Assembly: GCA_021780695.1 (NCBI GenBank)
Contig: JAJXYD010000001.1
Coordinates: 124,001 to 188,000 of the forward strand
Direction: 5' to 3'
DNA length: 64,000 nt
Source: Deltaproteobacteria bacterium
GTDB taxonomy: Bacteria > Desulfobacterota > Syntrophobacteria > Syntrophobacterales > Syntrophobacteraceae
The notes beneath the pieces were generated by a model that did no database searches, was not told where the DNA came from, and saw nothing but the letters and a program-made list of their open reading frames with translations. A program made the position numbers and the translations under genes. Positions 52,513 to 61,799 of the stretch are shown here, one piece after another (position 1 is the stretch's first letter; every line of letters begins with the position of its first letter).

Positions 52513-54090
52513 ATGCGCATTCGTCATGGGCTTAAACGAGAAGTCTTGAGGGTCTTTTCGGCTTCCTTATTTATTTTGGCAGCGATAGTGCTCTGCGCGC
52601 GCGGCGCGGTTGTGCTCGCCGGCCAGCCGCAAAGCGGGGGGGTAAATCTTACCATTGTTCATATAAACGATACCCATGGTCATATCCTTCCTTTCGTTTC
52701 CATGTTCGATAAGATAGCCGGCCGTGGGAAAAAAGCCGGAGGCGCCGCCTTCCTTGCCACGATGATTGAAGAACAAAGGGCCCAAAACCCAAAGGGAACG
52801 ATTCTTTTGTCCGCGGGCGACATGTTTCAGGGAACTCCGGTGTCGAATCTTTTTTTCGGAAAACCGGTAATGGAAATCATGAATTACCTGCATTTCGACG
52901 CCATGGCCCTTGGCAATCACGAGTTCGACTGGGGACAGGGGGTACTTCACTCGATCATTTCCGAAGCCTCCTTCCCGGTTCTTTCGGCAAACGTTTCAAG
53001 AAGCGATGGCAAGCTGATCGAAGGGGTTAAACCCTATATAATAATAGAAAGAAAGGGCCTGAGGATCGCCGTGATCGGTCTTACCACCCCACAGACCCGC
53101 TATACTACCAAGGCTGAAAATGTTAGCGGGCTAACCTTCTCTTCACCGGAGTCAATAATGCCTTCCCTTATAGAGAAGGTGCGGGCCAAAGGGGCTTCGA
53201 TCGTGATCGCGCTTACGCATCTGGGGCTTTACGCCGACAGGGATCTGGCGGCCGATGTGCGGGGAATCGACCTGATCGTGGGCGGGCACAGCCACACCGC
53301 CATAATGGATCCTGTTGTCCAATCCGGGACGGTCATTGTGCAGGCGGGCTGCTACGGGCTCTATCTCGGCGTTATGAAAATCGTTGTGGACCCGGCAACT
53401 AAAAAGATTCTCAGCTTTACGAGACAAAACGAGCTTATGCCGGTTTCACCCCAATCGGCGGCTCCCGATCCGATAGTTGCCCGGATAGTGGATAAATATG
53501 AAGCCAGGGTTAAGCCTGAATTCTCGAAGGTCATCGGTACGGCCTCTGTGGCTCTAACGAGGAGTCAAACCGGGGAGAGCAACTTCGGCGACCTGATAGC
53601 CGACGCTATGCGCAAGGCCTCGGGCGCTCTTATCGCCTTTCAAAACAGGGGGGGGATTCGTGCCGGCATACCCGCCGGACCCATAACGATGAACGCGATT
53701 TTTACGGCTCTTCCCTTCGATGACAACATCGTCTCGATGAATCTTACCGGAAAGCAGGTCCGGGAGGCTCTTGAGCATAGTGCCGTCTATGGGGATATCT
53801 CCCTGCAGGTTTCGGGATTACGGGTGGTATTCAACATGTCAAAGCCGGTTGGCAGGAGAGTCGTGTCGATAGAAGTGGCCGGGAAACCCCTGGACGATGA
53901 AGCCTCCTACCGCGTTGCAACTAACGATTTCCTTGCTGCGGGCGGAGACCGGTTCGAGGTTTTTAAACACGGCAGCGACTTTTCGACCGGACAATCGCTG
54001 CGCGAGGCCGTTGTCGATTATATCCGGGAAAATTCACCCATAAAAGCCCGGGCAGAGGGCCGGATAGTTATAAACAACCAAGACCCGTGA
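52513..54090 (+). CDS. Exported UshA-like 5'-nucleotidase/2',3'-cyclic phosphodiesterase family protein
   Basis: Encodes 525 residues. A signal peptide (about 1-36, ending VVLAGQ or so) is followed by a metallophosphatase domain: IVHINDTHGHILPF (metal ligands D and H), AGDMFQGTPVS, LGNHEFDWG, IALTHLG and GGHSHT. The C-terminal 5_nucleotid_C domain (from about 345) has NFGDLIADAMRKAS, FQNRGGIRAGIPAG, and LPFDDNIV. It probably hydrolyses nucleotides in the periplasm for phosphate or nucleoside uptake. ATG 52513 after AGAAAGGACAAACG suits the signal peptide. It stands alone between a divergent CoA ligase and the HTH-EIIA gene. Confidence 0.92.
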   Translation: MRIRHGLKREVLRVFSASLFILAAIVLCARGAVVLAGQPQSGGVNLTIVHINDTHGHILPFVSMFDKIAGRGKKAGGAAFLATMIEEQRAQNPKGTILLSAGDMFQGTPVSNLFFGKPVMEIMNYLHFDAMALGNHEFDWGQGVLHSIISEASFPVLSANVSRSDGKLIEGVKPYIIIERKGLRIAVIGLTTPQTRYTTKAENVSGLTFSSPESIMPSLIEKVRAKGASIVIALTHLGLYADRDLAADVRGIDLIVGGHSHTAIMDPVVQSGTVIVQAGCYGLYLGVMKIVVDPATKKILSFTRQNELMPVSPQSAAPDPIVARIVDKYEARVKPEFSKVIGTASVALTRSQTGESNFGDLIADAMRKASGALIAFQNRGGIRAGIPAGPITMNAIFTALPFDDNIVSMNLTGKQVREALEHSAVYGDISLQVSGLRVVFNMSKPVGRRVVSIEVAGKPLDDEASYRVATNDFLAAGGDRFEVFKHGSDFSTGQSLREAVVDYIRENSPIKARAEGRIVINNQDP

Positions 54091-54399
54091 CAGTCTCGTT
54101 AAAGGCTGGGCGCCGGGATTGGCGGGCAGTTAAAACAGCGTGATGATATCTCCGAGGCTTGTCTACTTGAAAAAAGTCGGTTTTAAAGCCCCACTATCGA
54201 ACAGGATAAGGTTTCACTTGATTTCGATATAAGTCCCGAGAGCTCAAAAGGGGCGAAATGTCTGTTATTTTTCTCCGCGGAGTTTTGCGGATGGCTCTTT
54301 CTTTTAAAAAAAAGTTCTTGACACGAAGTGTCTTCGAGAGCATGTAACCGCCGGTGTGGTTGGTCCCATCCAATGTATCAACCGGACGTAGGAAATGAA
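54091..54399. other. Intergenic region upstream of the HTH-EIIA gene
   Basis: 309 bases. I see no gene and no clear terminator. The only notable signals are the loop-free palindrome CTCCGCGGAG at 54273-54282 and the TTGACA/palindrome site at 54318-54332. Confidence 0.4.
54318..54332 (+). promoter_or_regulatory. Possible -35 box overlapped by an inverted repeat
   Basis: TTGACA (54318-54323) overlaps the palindrome GACAC-GAA-GTGTC (54320-54332). No convincing -10 lies at the right spacing (CATGTA at 17 bases). It is about 75 bases upstream of the HTH-EIIA start and could be an operator. Confidence 0.28.
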
Positions 54400-55074
54400 A
54401 TGCAACTCGATTTGAAGGGCGCTGCCGATTTATTTTCCGTTTCACAAAAGACTGTCTCCTTTTGGATAAAAACCAGGAATTTGCCTGCCTATGAGGTTAA
54501 TGGAAAATACTGGTTCAACCGGGCGGAGTTGCTCGAATGGGCTACAGAGCGCAAAGTGGCCCTGTCCGGGCAAATTGTCGGGATCGCAAACGGTGAGGTT
54601 GAAGTTAAACTGGAAGAGGCGTTAAGGCTTGGCGGTATTTTCTATCATGTAGGCGGAACCGATAAGGCCTCCGTTCTAAACGCGGTGGTTGACGTTATGA
54701 ATCTGCCCCCGGAAGTTGACCGGGTAACTTTCCATCAACTGTTGCTGGCTCGGGAATCTCTTGGTTCCACCGCCATCGGCGATGGAATAGCCATCCCGCA
54801 CGCGCGCCATCCGATAGTGCTTCCTACAATAAATCCCACGGTTACGCTTTGCTTTCTTGAAAACCCCATAGATTTCGGCGCCGAGGACGGCAGACCCGTG
54901 GATATTCTGTTCACCCTGGTAAGTCCCACGGTGCGAACCCATCAGCATTTGCTGGCCGAACTGGCCCTCGGGCTCAAGAACACTCAATTTAGGTCCGCGC
55001 TCATGAGCAGGGCTTCCAGCGAACTGATCATGGCGCAAGCAAGGCGGGCAGGGGAGAAAGTCCCCGGTTCTTAG
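54400..55074 (+). CDS. Helix-turn-helix domain fused to PTS EIIA (PtsN-like) domain
   Basis: Encodes 224 residues. Residues 1-52 are an excisionase/MerR-like helix-turn-helix (LKGAADLFSVSQKTVSFWI, then AYEVNGKYWFNRAELLEW). After a linker, residues about 68-215 are an EIIA domain with the phosphorylatable His at H134 in GDGIAIPHARHP and the segment DILFTLVSPT. EIIA(Ntr)-type proteins pass or receive phosphate and act as regulators; the helix-turn-helix suggests phosphorylation-dependent DNA binding (inference). ATG 54400 follows GTAGGAAATGAA. It lies 91 bases upstream of the Hyf/Ehr-like operon on the same strand. Confidence 0.85.
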   Translation: MQLDLKGAADLFSVSQKTVSFWIKTRNLPAYEVNGKYWFNRAELLEWATERKVALSGQIVGIANGEVEVKLEEALRLGGIFYHVGGTDKASVLNAVVDVMNLPPEVDRVTFHQLLLARESLGSTAIGDGIAIPHARHPIVLPTINPTVTLCFLENPIDFGAEDGRPVDILFTLVSPTVRTHQHLLAELALGLKNTQFRSALMSRASSELIMAQARRAGEKVPGS

Positions 55075-55165
55075 CGGTCCATTGCCTTATGCCGAGTTCA
55101 TGTAAAATTGCTTCTTCGCGGTTTTGCGTGGGAAAACTTTTCGAAGCAGATATCGAAGGTCTTTT

Positions 55166-57172
55166 ATGCTGATCGTCCTTTTTGCAATAGGACTGCTTTT
55201 TCTCTCCGGTTTTTTAGCTCTTTCGGTTGGACGAAACGGTGGAGTGGCAAATCTTCTCGGCGGTTGCGGCGCCTTTTCGGGTAGTCTCATCGGTTTGGTC
55301 GAGGCTGTTGAAATCCTTGCTTCCGGCCGCACCGAGCAGATTCGATGGGCGTGGAGCGTACCCTACGGTTCCTTTCTGGTCCGAATAGACGCTCTCAGCG
55401 CTTTGTTTCTAATCCCGATTTTTATCCTCTGCGCCGTCTGCGGGCTATATGGCTACGGATATATGAAATCCTTTTGCGGGTGCAAAAATCTCGGAGCCTA
55501 CTGGTTCTTCTTTAACGGGCTTGCCGCAAGCATGGCGATGGTGGCCGTCGCGGCCAACGGCGTGCTCTTTTTGATGTCCTGGGAAATAATGGCGCTCTGT
55601 TCGTTTTTTCTCGTAACCTTCGAGCATGAAGAGGGAAGCGTTCAACGCGCGGGCTGGATCTATCTGGCCGCAACCCACATCGGTACGGCTTTTTTGCTTG
55701 TGCTGTTCCTGATGCTCGGACATGTGGCGGGCAACGGCAGCCTGGATTTTAACGCATTTCTTGGCTCGCACGGCAAGATGGGCGGCTACGCCGATGTCGT
55801 CTTCCTCCTGGCTGTGATCGGCTTTGGCTCGAAAGCGGGTTTTGTTCCTTTTCACATATGGCTGCCGGAGGCCCATCCAGCGGCCCCAAGCCCGGTTTCG
55901 GCCGTTATGTCGGGCGTAATGCTTAAAACCGGCATATACGGCATTCTGCGGATACTGACTTTTCTTGGACCTCCGCACCTGTGGTGGGGATATCTGCTTT
56001 TGGGCATAGGCCTTGTGTCGGGAATTCTCGGCGTGCTCATGGCTATCGCACAGCACGATCTAAAGCGGCTGCTTGCCTATCACAGCGTTGAGAACGTGGG
56101 AATTATAGCCCTTGGGCTGGGACTTGGGATTTTGGGGGTTGTGTGGCATTTGCCTGTGCTTGCGGTCCTGGGATTTGGCGGCGGACTTCTCCACGTAATA
56201 AATCACGCGCTTTTTAAAGGGCTTCTCTTCATGGGGGCCGGTTCGGTGCAGCATGGAGCCGGGACGCGGCAAATAGACCTTTTGGGGGGGCTCATAAAGC
56301 GTATGCCCTGGACATGTGTCACATTTCTAATCGGTGCGGTGGCCATATGCGGTTTGCCGCCTCTAAATGGTTTTGTAAGTGAGTTCCTTATCTATATGGG
56401 CGGCTTTCATGGTGTCGGCCTGGCTCGCTCGGCCGCGGCGGGGGCCGTTCTCATTATCGGGCTAGCTCTTATAGGCGGGCTTGCCGCGGCCTGTTTTACA
56501 AAGGCCTTCGGAGTCGTCTTTTTAGGAGAGCCGAGAAGCCCTTATGGTGCGGATGCCCATGAAGCAGGGCTTAGCATGCGCGTTGCGATGTTGCTTCTGG
56601 CCGCCGGGTGCGTTGGTATCGGACTGTTTTCTCCCTGGGTCGTAAAGCTTATGGGGCATGCCGTGGCCGAGTCCGGCGCTATTCCCTATGAGGCTGTGCA
56701 GGGCTTTCTTGCCCCGGCTTCGAGCGCCCTGTTAAAAGTCGCTGTCGTTTCCGGATGTTTTCTTTTTGTTGTGCTGGTGCTCTGCCTGATCCGGGCAAAA
56801 ATTCTTTCGGGTAGAACCTCTTCGAGCGAGGGGACCTGGGATTGCGGCTATTTTCGGCCAACGGCAAGAATGCAGTATACGGCCTCTTCTTTTGCCCAGC
56901 CTGTTACCGCGATGTTTGAGGCAATTTTGCGCACGAGGTCGCACACGCCTTCCTTTAGCGACCCGCGCGGTGCTCCCGTGTTTTTCCCCGATGCCGCCCT
57001 CTTTGAATCGCATACAGAGGATTTTTTCCTAAAAAGCGTCTATGCGCCGCTCTTTATGGCGGTTAAAAGATTTGCGCTAAAGTTTCGCTTCCTGCAGGCC
57101 GGCCGCGTGCAGTTCTATATTCTCTATATTGCCCTAACGCTTTTTGTTCTCCTTATCTGGTGTTTGAGGTAA
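55166..57172 (+). CDS. hyfB: Hydrogenase-4 subunit B-like antiporter subunit (HyfB)
   Basis: Encodes 668 residues with about 15 or more membrane helices. It belongs to the NuoL/M/N-Mrp antiporter superfamily. The core shows WEIMALCSFFLVTFEHEE with the conserved Glu, SKAGFVPFHIWLPEAHPAAPSPVSAVMSGVMLKTGIYG with the conserved Lys, and KRLLAYHSVENVGII. The C-terminal cytoplasmic tail (SHTPSFSDPRGAPVFFPDAALF) is typical of HyfB/HycC. It should translocate ions when driven by the peripheral arm. ATG 55166 follows CGAAGG; a longer frame begins at 55124. First of six tightly spaced genes. Confidence 0.92.
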   Translation: MLIVLFAIGLLFLSGFLALSVGRNGGVANLLGGCGAFSGSLIGLVEAVEILASGRTEQIRWAWSVPYGSFLVRIDALSALFLIPIFILCAVCGLYGYGYMKSFCGCKNLGAYWFFFNGLAASMAMVAVAANGVLFLMSWEIMALCSFFLVTFEHEEGSVQRAGWIYLAATHIGTAFLLVLFLMLGHVAGNGSLDFNAFLGSHGKMGGYADVVFLLAVIGFGSKAGFVPFHIWLPEAHPAAPSPVSAVMSGVMLKTGIYGILRILTFLGPPHLWWGYLLLGIGLVSGILGVLMAIAQHDLKRLLAYHSVENVGIIALGLGLGILGVVWHLPVLAVLGFGGGLLHVINHALFKGLLFMGAGSVQHGAGTRQIDLLGGLIKRMPWTCVTFLIGAVAICGLPPLNGFVSEFLIYMGGFHGVGLARSAAAGAVLIIGLALIGGLAAACFTKAFGVVFLGEPRSPYGADAHEAGLSMRVAMLLLAAGCVGIGLFSPWVVKLMGHAVAESGAIPYEAVQGFLAPASSALLKVAVVSGCFLFVVLVLCLIRAKILSGRTSSSEGTWDCGYFRPTARMQYTASSFAQPVTAMFEAILRTRSHTPSFSDPRGAPVFFPDAALFESHTEDFFLKSVYAPLFMAVKRFALKFRFLQAGRVQFYILYIALTLFVLLIWCLR

Positions 57173-57176
57173 CGCT

Positions 57177-58118
57177 ATGAACTTCGGCCGACTTGCTCTT
57201 CCCGTGCTGGCCCTGGCCCTTGCGCCTCTTTTGCCCGGCATCATTAATCGCACAAAGGCCGTCATTGGCGGCCGTGACGGCCAGCCGCTCCTTCAGCTCT
57301 ACTACGATCTGGCAAAGCTTGTAAGAAAGGGGGCTGTCTACAGCCATACGACCAGTTGGGTGTTCAGGGCAGGTCCGGTGGTAGGCCTGGTTTCGGCAGT
57401 GGCCGTGCTTGCGGTCCTTCCGCTCGGGGGAACCTCTGCTCCGGCAGGTTTTTCGGGCGATTTGATTTTCATGGCCTATATGCTGGGGCTTATGCGGTTT
57501 TTCACGGTTATTGCCGCCCTTGATACCGGTTCGGCTTTCGAAGGTATGGGAGCAAGCCGTGAAGTGCAATTTTCCGCGCTGGCCGAACCGGTCCTCCTAA
57601 TGGCCCTGGCCGCACTCTCCTTGGCTGCTCGTGGTTCCGGGGCTTCCCTTGGAGGAGGGCTGTTTTCCCTTTCCGCGATCTATTCCCATTTGTCGATCTC
57701 TACCTGGATGCGATCCGGACCCGCGCTGCTTTTGGTAGCAGGGGCACTTTGGGTTGTCTTTCTTGCCGAAAACTCAAGGATTCCCTTCGATGATCCCAAT
57801 ACCCACCTTGAACTTACCATGATCCATGAAGTCATGGTGCTCGATCACAGCGGACCTGATTTTGCCATGATCCTCTATGGGGCCTCGCTCAAGATGTGGA
57901 TTCTGGGTGCGCTGCTGGCAGGCCTGCTCGTGCCGGTAAGGAGCGGCAATATCTGGATCGACACCGGGGCCTGCGTTTTTGGCCTTTTCGTTCTCGCCGT
58001 TTTGACCGGTGTGGTCGAATCGGTCATGGCCAGGCTGCGCCTTACCCGCGTTCCTCAGTTGCTCGTAAGTGCTGGTTTTCTCTCCACCTTCGCTCTGGCG
58101 CTCATTATTTGGAGTTAA
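57177..58118 (+). CDS. hyfC: NuoH-like membrane subunit (HyfC/HycD)
   Basis: Encodes 313 residues with about eight membrane helices. Landmarks of the NuoH/HycD family are LLQLYYDLAKLVRKG, FVAALDTGSAFEGMGASREVQFSALAEP and VVFLAENSRIPFDDPNTHLELTMIHEVMVLDHSGPDF. These acidic and basic loops form the junction with the large and small subunits. It starts four bases after the hyfB stop and overlaps closely with hyfE. Confidence 0.93.
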   Translation: MNFGRLALPVLALALAPLLPGIINRTKAVIGGRDGQPLLQLYYDLAKLVRKGAVYSHTTSWVFRAGPVVGLVSAVAVLAVLPLGGTSAPAGFSGDLIFMAYMLGLMRFFTVIAALDTGSAFEGMGASREVQFSALAEPVLLMALAALSLAARGSGASLGGGLFSLSAIYSHLSISTWMRSGPALLLVAGALWVVFLAENSRIPFDDPNTHLELTMIHEVMVLDHSGPDFAMILYGASLKMWILGALLAGLLVPVRSGNIWIDTGACVFGLFVLAVLTGVVESVMARLRLTRVPQLLVSAGFLSTFALALIIWS

Positions 58119-58119
58119 A

Positions 58120-58764
58120 ATGAACCTTTTTACCGACGTAGTGATCGCGGTGCTGATCCTTACCAATCTCAGGCTTATAGCTTCGAGCCGGATTTCGGCC
58201 TGCATCTATGCGGTAGCCTGTCAGGGCGTTTTGCTCGGTGTTTTGCCTTTGCTTGTCGGTTCGTCCCACCTGATGGTGAGAGCATGTGCGCTTTCCGGCG
58301 TAACGGTGATGCTCAAGGGCTTTTTTTTCCCCTGGCTGCTGCTGCGCGCTCTTAAATCCGCCAACGTTCGCCGCGAAATGGAGCCTCTTGTGGGCTATAC
58401 CTCCTCTCTTATGATCGGGGCGTTGCTGCTTGCCACCGCGATGTGGTTTGGAAGGCAACTTCCGCTGCCCGTGCCCGCTCATTCGCCCATGGTGCTCCCG
58501 CTTGCCATGTTCAACATAATGGTGGGGCTTTTCGTAATTGTCAGCCGCGCCAAAGCCATTACGCAGGTCCTCGGATACCTGGTGATGGAAAACGGCATTT
58601 ATGCCTTCGGTTTGGCCTTTGCTCTAAGCGAACCATCGCTGGTTGAACTTGGAATTTTGCTCGATGCCTTTATGGCTGTTTTCGTAATGGGTATAACGAT
58701 CTTCCACATCAGCCGGGAATTCGATCACATGGACACCGACCGGCTTACCGCCTTAAGAGATTGA
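58120..58764 (+). CDS. hyfE: HyfE-like membrane subunit
   Basis: Encodes 214 residues with about seven membrane helices. It resembles HyfE, which is equivalent to a NuoK-like subunit with an N-terminal extension: GVTVMLKGFFFPWLLLRAL, then LGYLVMENGIYAFGLAF with the conserved Glu in helix, and DAFMAVFVMGITIFHI. The ATG is one base after the hyfC stop. The last nine residues are hydrophilic. Confidence 0.9.
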   Translation: MNLFTDVVIAVLILTNLRLIASSRISACIYAVACQGVLLGVLPLLVGSSHLMVRACALSGVTVMLKGFFFPWLLLRALKSANVRREMEPLVGYTSSLMIGALLLATAMWFGRQLPLPVPAHSPMVLPLAMFNIMVGLFVIVSRAKAITQVLGYLVMENGIYAFGLAFALSEPSLVELGILLDAFMAVFVMGITIFHISREFDHMDTDRLTALRD

Positions 58765-58770
58765 TTGAAG

Positions 58771-60270
58771 ATGATTCTGCTTTTGGTTTTTCTGCCCCTT
58801 GTTGCCGGCCTGGCCGCCTGGTTTATCCGTTCAAACCGTCTGCGCCGATTGCTTTTAATAGCCGTCGCCCTAATACATCTCGGATTGACCGGTCTCGCAT
58901 GGATTGATCGACCTGGTCCGGTATTTTCCGGTTGGCTGCTTCTAGACGACTTGGGGCTGCTTTTCCTTAGCATTGTGAGTGTTTTATTCCTGGCCGCGGC
59001 CTCCTATGCCGTGGGCTATTTCCAAAGGGAGGACTGGGGAAAACGGCAGGACTTCGAAGACGGCTTTCTTTTCACCAATGCTCGAGAGGCAACCTTTACC
59101 TGTTGTCTGCTCTTCTTCCTGGCCACAATGAGCCTTGTATGTTTGAGCCAGGATTTCGGTCTTCTGTGGGTTGCCGTCGAAGCCACGACTCTTGCCAGCG
59201 CGCCCCTTATCTATTTTCACCGTCATCGAAGGTCCCTTGAAGCAACCTGGAAATACCTGATGATCTGTTCGGTGGGAATCGGACTGGCCCTGCTTGGAAA
59301 TTTTTTCCTGGCCGTAGCCTCTACGATCGGTCCCAATGAATCGATCCCCATGATTGTTGGCAGCCTTATCGCCAATGCTCCTCTGCTTCATCCTCTCTGG
59401 CTGAAAGTCGCCTTTCTTTTTCTGGTCGTGGGCTATGGAACCAAACTCGGGTTGGCTCCCATGCATACCTGGCTGCCCGATGCCCACAGCGAAGCGCCTT
59501 CGATGGTGTCCTCGCTTTTATCCGGGGCTCTTCTAAACTGCGCCTTTCTGGCTGTGCTCAGGGGCTTGCAGGTTTGCACCGCCGCCGGGCAGGGTCAGTT
59601 CGCCCAGGAGGTCCTGCTGGGTTTCGGGTTGGTCTCGATGACCATTGCGGCCGTCTTTATCGTAGGCCAGACTGATTTTAAACGCATGCTCGCCTATTCG
59701 AGTATCGAGCACATGGGGATCCTCGCCCTGGCCGTCGGTCTTGGCGGCGCAGCCTATTTCGGCGCTCTCTTTCACGCGGTCAATCACTCCCTTACCAAAG
59801 CTATGCTCTTTCTGGTAGCGGGGAATATCCTTACGGCTTATAAAACCAAATCGGCTCAAGAGGTCCGGGGAGCGGTCAAATTTCTGCCCATTTCAGGTGT
59901 TCTCTGGTTTGCGGGCTTTCTCGCCATAACAGGCTCGCCTCCGTTTGGGCCTTTTCTAAGCGAGCTGATTATCTTGAAATCCGCCCTGGACCAGGGGCGA
60001 ATCGCAATCGCTGTAGCCTTTCTGCTTTTGCTTAGCGTCATCTTTATCGGCATGGCGGCCATAGTTTTGAGGATGTGTCAGGGTACTCCCGTTTTGGAAT
60101 CGACAGGCGAGTCGCTCCAAGTTGAGACCTCACAGGCTCGGCGCGCTGAATCGGCCCTGGCCGTCATTCCTCCGCTGGCCCTCGGTTTGGGGGTGCTTGT
60201 CCTGGGCATCTATTTGCCCCCGGCCCTTAGCGGGCTCATAGAACATGCCGCCAAGGTCATAGGGGGCTAG
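58771..60270 (+). CDS. hyfF: Hydrogenase-4 subunit F-like antiporter subunit (HyfF)
   Basis: Encodes 499 residues with about 14 membrane helices in the NuoN/Mrp family. Conserved points: LLWVAVEATTLASAPLIYFHRH with Glu in TM5, GYGTKLGLAPMHTWLPDAHSEAPSMVSSLLSG with Lys in TM7, KRMLAYSSIEHMGI and FHAVNHSLTKAMLFLVAGN. ATG 58771 is seven bases after hyfE; a TTG two codons earlier is possible. The second ion-pump module, next to HyfB. Confidence 0.92.
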   Translation: MILLLVFLPLVAGLAAWFIRSNRLRRLLLIAVALIHLGLTGLAWIDRPGPVFSGWLLLDDLGLLFLSIVSVLFLAAASYAVGYFQREDWGKRQDFEDGFLFTNAREATFTCCLLFFLATMSLVCLSQDFGLLWVAVEATTLASAPLIYFHRHRRSLEATWKYLMICSVGIGLALLGNFFLAVASTIGPNESIPMIVGSLIANAPLLHPLWLKVAFLFLVVGYGTKLGLAPMHTWLPDAHSEAPSMVSSLLSGALLNCAFLAVLRGLQVCTAAGQGQFAQEVLLGFGLVSMTIAAVFIVGQTDFKRMLAYSSIEHMGILALAVGLGGAAYFGALFHAVNHSLTKAMLFLVAGNILTAYKTKSAQEVRGAVKFLPISGVLWFAGFLAITGSPPFGPFLSELIILKSALDQGRIAIAVAFLLLLSVIFIGMAAIVLRMCQGTPVLESTGESLQVETSQARRAESALAVIPPLALGLGVLVLGIYLPPALSGLIEHAAKVIGG

Positions 60271-60273
60271 AAC

Positions 60274-61773
60274 ATGTCGATTTCGATTGCAAATATATTT
60301 TCGATCACCAACGGCCAGGCCGCTCCTATCTGCGATGTTACGGCAATGGATCGGCGCGATTTTTGCCAGGCAATAATTGAAGCAACAGGGCAGGGCCTGA
60401 GAATATCCGCTCTTTTCGGACAACCGGTCGGAGGCGGCCGGACAAGACTTTGGGCGGTTCTGGCCCGCGACAATAAGTCCTTGCTGCTCCTGCTCTATAC
60501 CGATATTGACGGCAATCGCTATGACTCTCTAACCCCTTATTGCACCCAGGCTCACTGGTTTGAACGCGAAATTTTCGAGCAGTGCGGCCTTGAGCCTAGC
60601 GGCCATCCCTGGCTCAAACCCATAAGGTTTCCTACTCGTACTGAGACCGCGCCCCGGATCGGAGACGCCGATTTTTTTCGCGTTGAGGGCGAAGAGGTCC
60701 ACGAGGTTGCCGTAGGCCCGGTTCATGCGGGGATTATCGAACCTGGGCACTTTCGCTTTCAATGTCATGGAGAAAACGTCTTTCATCTGGAAATTTCCCT
60801 TGGCTATCAGCACCGGGGCGTGGAGCGAAAGCTCGTAGGAGGTCCTGACCGGCGCACCCTTCATTACATGGAAACCCTTGCGGGAGATACGTCGATAGGG
60901 CATGCGCTTGCCTATAGCGAGCTTGTGGAAACTCTGGGGGCAACATCTTCTCCGGCCAGGGCGCAGGTGCTTCGGGGTATTGCCCTCGAACTGGAACGTA
61001 TCGCAAACCACACCGGAGATCTTGGTGCGCTCGCAGGAGACGTCGGATACCTCCCAACCCTTTCCTACTGCGGGCGCATACGTGGCGATGCGCTCAATAT
61101 GACCGCTCTTATCTGCGGTAACCGATTTGGCCGCGGGCTGGTAAAACCCGGCGGGACAGGCTTTGATATTGACGTCCAAAGGCGCGATGAACTGCTCAGG
61201 CGTCTCGATATTCTGGAAAAAGATCTCTTTGTTGCGATCGGTTTGCTTTGGAATTCTTCCTCCGTTATGGCCCGCTTCGAGTCAACCGGAACAATAAGCG
61301 GACAAGATTGCAAGGAATTGGGCCTGGTCGGACCTGCCGCCCGTGGGTGCGGAGTCGAGCGGGATATCCGTTGCGATTTTCCCCACGGGATTTTCCAGCT
61401 CGAGCAAATTCCCGTATCCACGTGCCCAACGGGCGATGTCTTTGCTCGCGGCTACGTGAGGTGGCTCGAAATTCAACGCTCCGTCACATTCATTCGCGAA
61501 CAGCTCAAGGGGCTTCCCGGCGGGGACCCCCTTGTTGCGGTCGGCCCCCTTAAACCTGGCCGTATCGCTGTATCTTTGGTCGAAGGCTGGCGGGGTGAAA
61601 TTTGCCACGTGGCCCTGAGCGATCCGGATGGAAAATTTGCCGCTTATAAGGTGATCGATCCATCGTTTCATAACTGGTTTGGACTCGCCTATGCTCTGCG
61701 AGGGCAGCAAATATCCGATTTCCCGCTCTGCAATAAGAGTTTTAACCTGTCTTACTGCGGTCACGATCTGTAA
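60274..61773 (+). CDS. hyfG: Hydrogenase-like large subunit without Ni-Fe ligands (HyfG/Ehr type)
   Basis: Encodes 499 residues: an N-terminal NuoC-like 30-kDa domain (about 20-120, HWFEREIFEQCGLEPSGHPW), then a NuoD/large-subunit domain (VGPVHAGIIEPGHFRF, LGYQHRGVERKL, ELERIANHTGDLGALAGDVGYL). Active group 4 NiFe hydrogenases bind Ni-Fe through CxxC at both ends. Here the first site reads LAGDTS (202-207) instead of CGIC, and the C terminus reads LCNKSFNLSYCGHDL with cysteines nine apart, not CxxC. So it should lack a NiFe centre, like the energy-converting hydrogenase-related (Ehr) complexes. It still has the small-subunit and membrane partners. Overlaps hyfF closely (three bases between). 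Confidence 0.88.
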   Translation: MSISIANIFSITNGQAAPICDVTAMDRRDFCQAIIEATGQGLRISALFGQPVGGGRTRLWAVLARDNKSLLLLLYTDIDGNRYDSLTPYCTQAHWFEREIFEQCGLEPSGHPWLKPIRFPTRTETAPRIGDADFFRVEGEEVHEVAVGPVHAGIIEPGHFRFQCHGENVFHLEISLGYQHRGVERKLVGGPDRRTLHYMETLAGDTSIGHALAYSELVETLGATSSPARAQVLRGIALELERIANHTGDLGALAGDVGYLPTLSYCGRIRGDALNMTALICGNRFGRGLVKPGGTGFDIDVQRRDELLRRLDILEKDLFVAIGLLWNSSSVMARFESTGTISGQDCKELGLVGPAARGCGVERDIRCDFPHGIFQLEQIPVSTCPTGDVFARGYVRWLEIQRSVTFIREQLKGLPGGDPLVAVGPLKPGRIAVSLVEGWRGEICHVALSDPDGKFAAYKVIDPSFHNWFGLAYALRGQQISDFPLCNKSFNLSYCGHDL

Positions 61774-61799
61774 CCCGTTGATTTAATAAAGGTGTTTGT

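Noticed and set aside
60274-61773. Calling the large subunit a functional NiFe hydrogenase
   Set aside because: Both CxxC Ni-Fe ligand pairs are missing, so H2 evolution or uptake is not supported.
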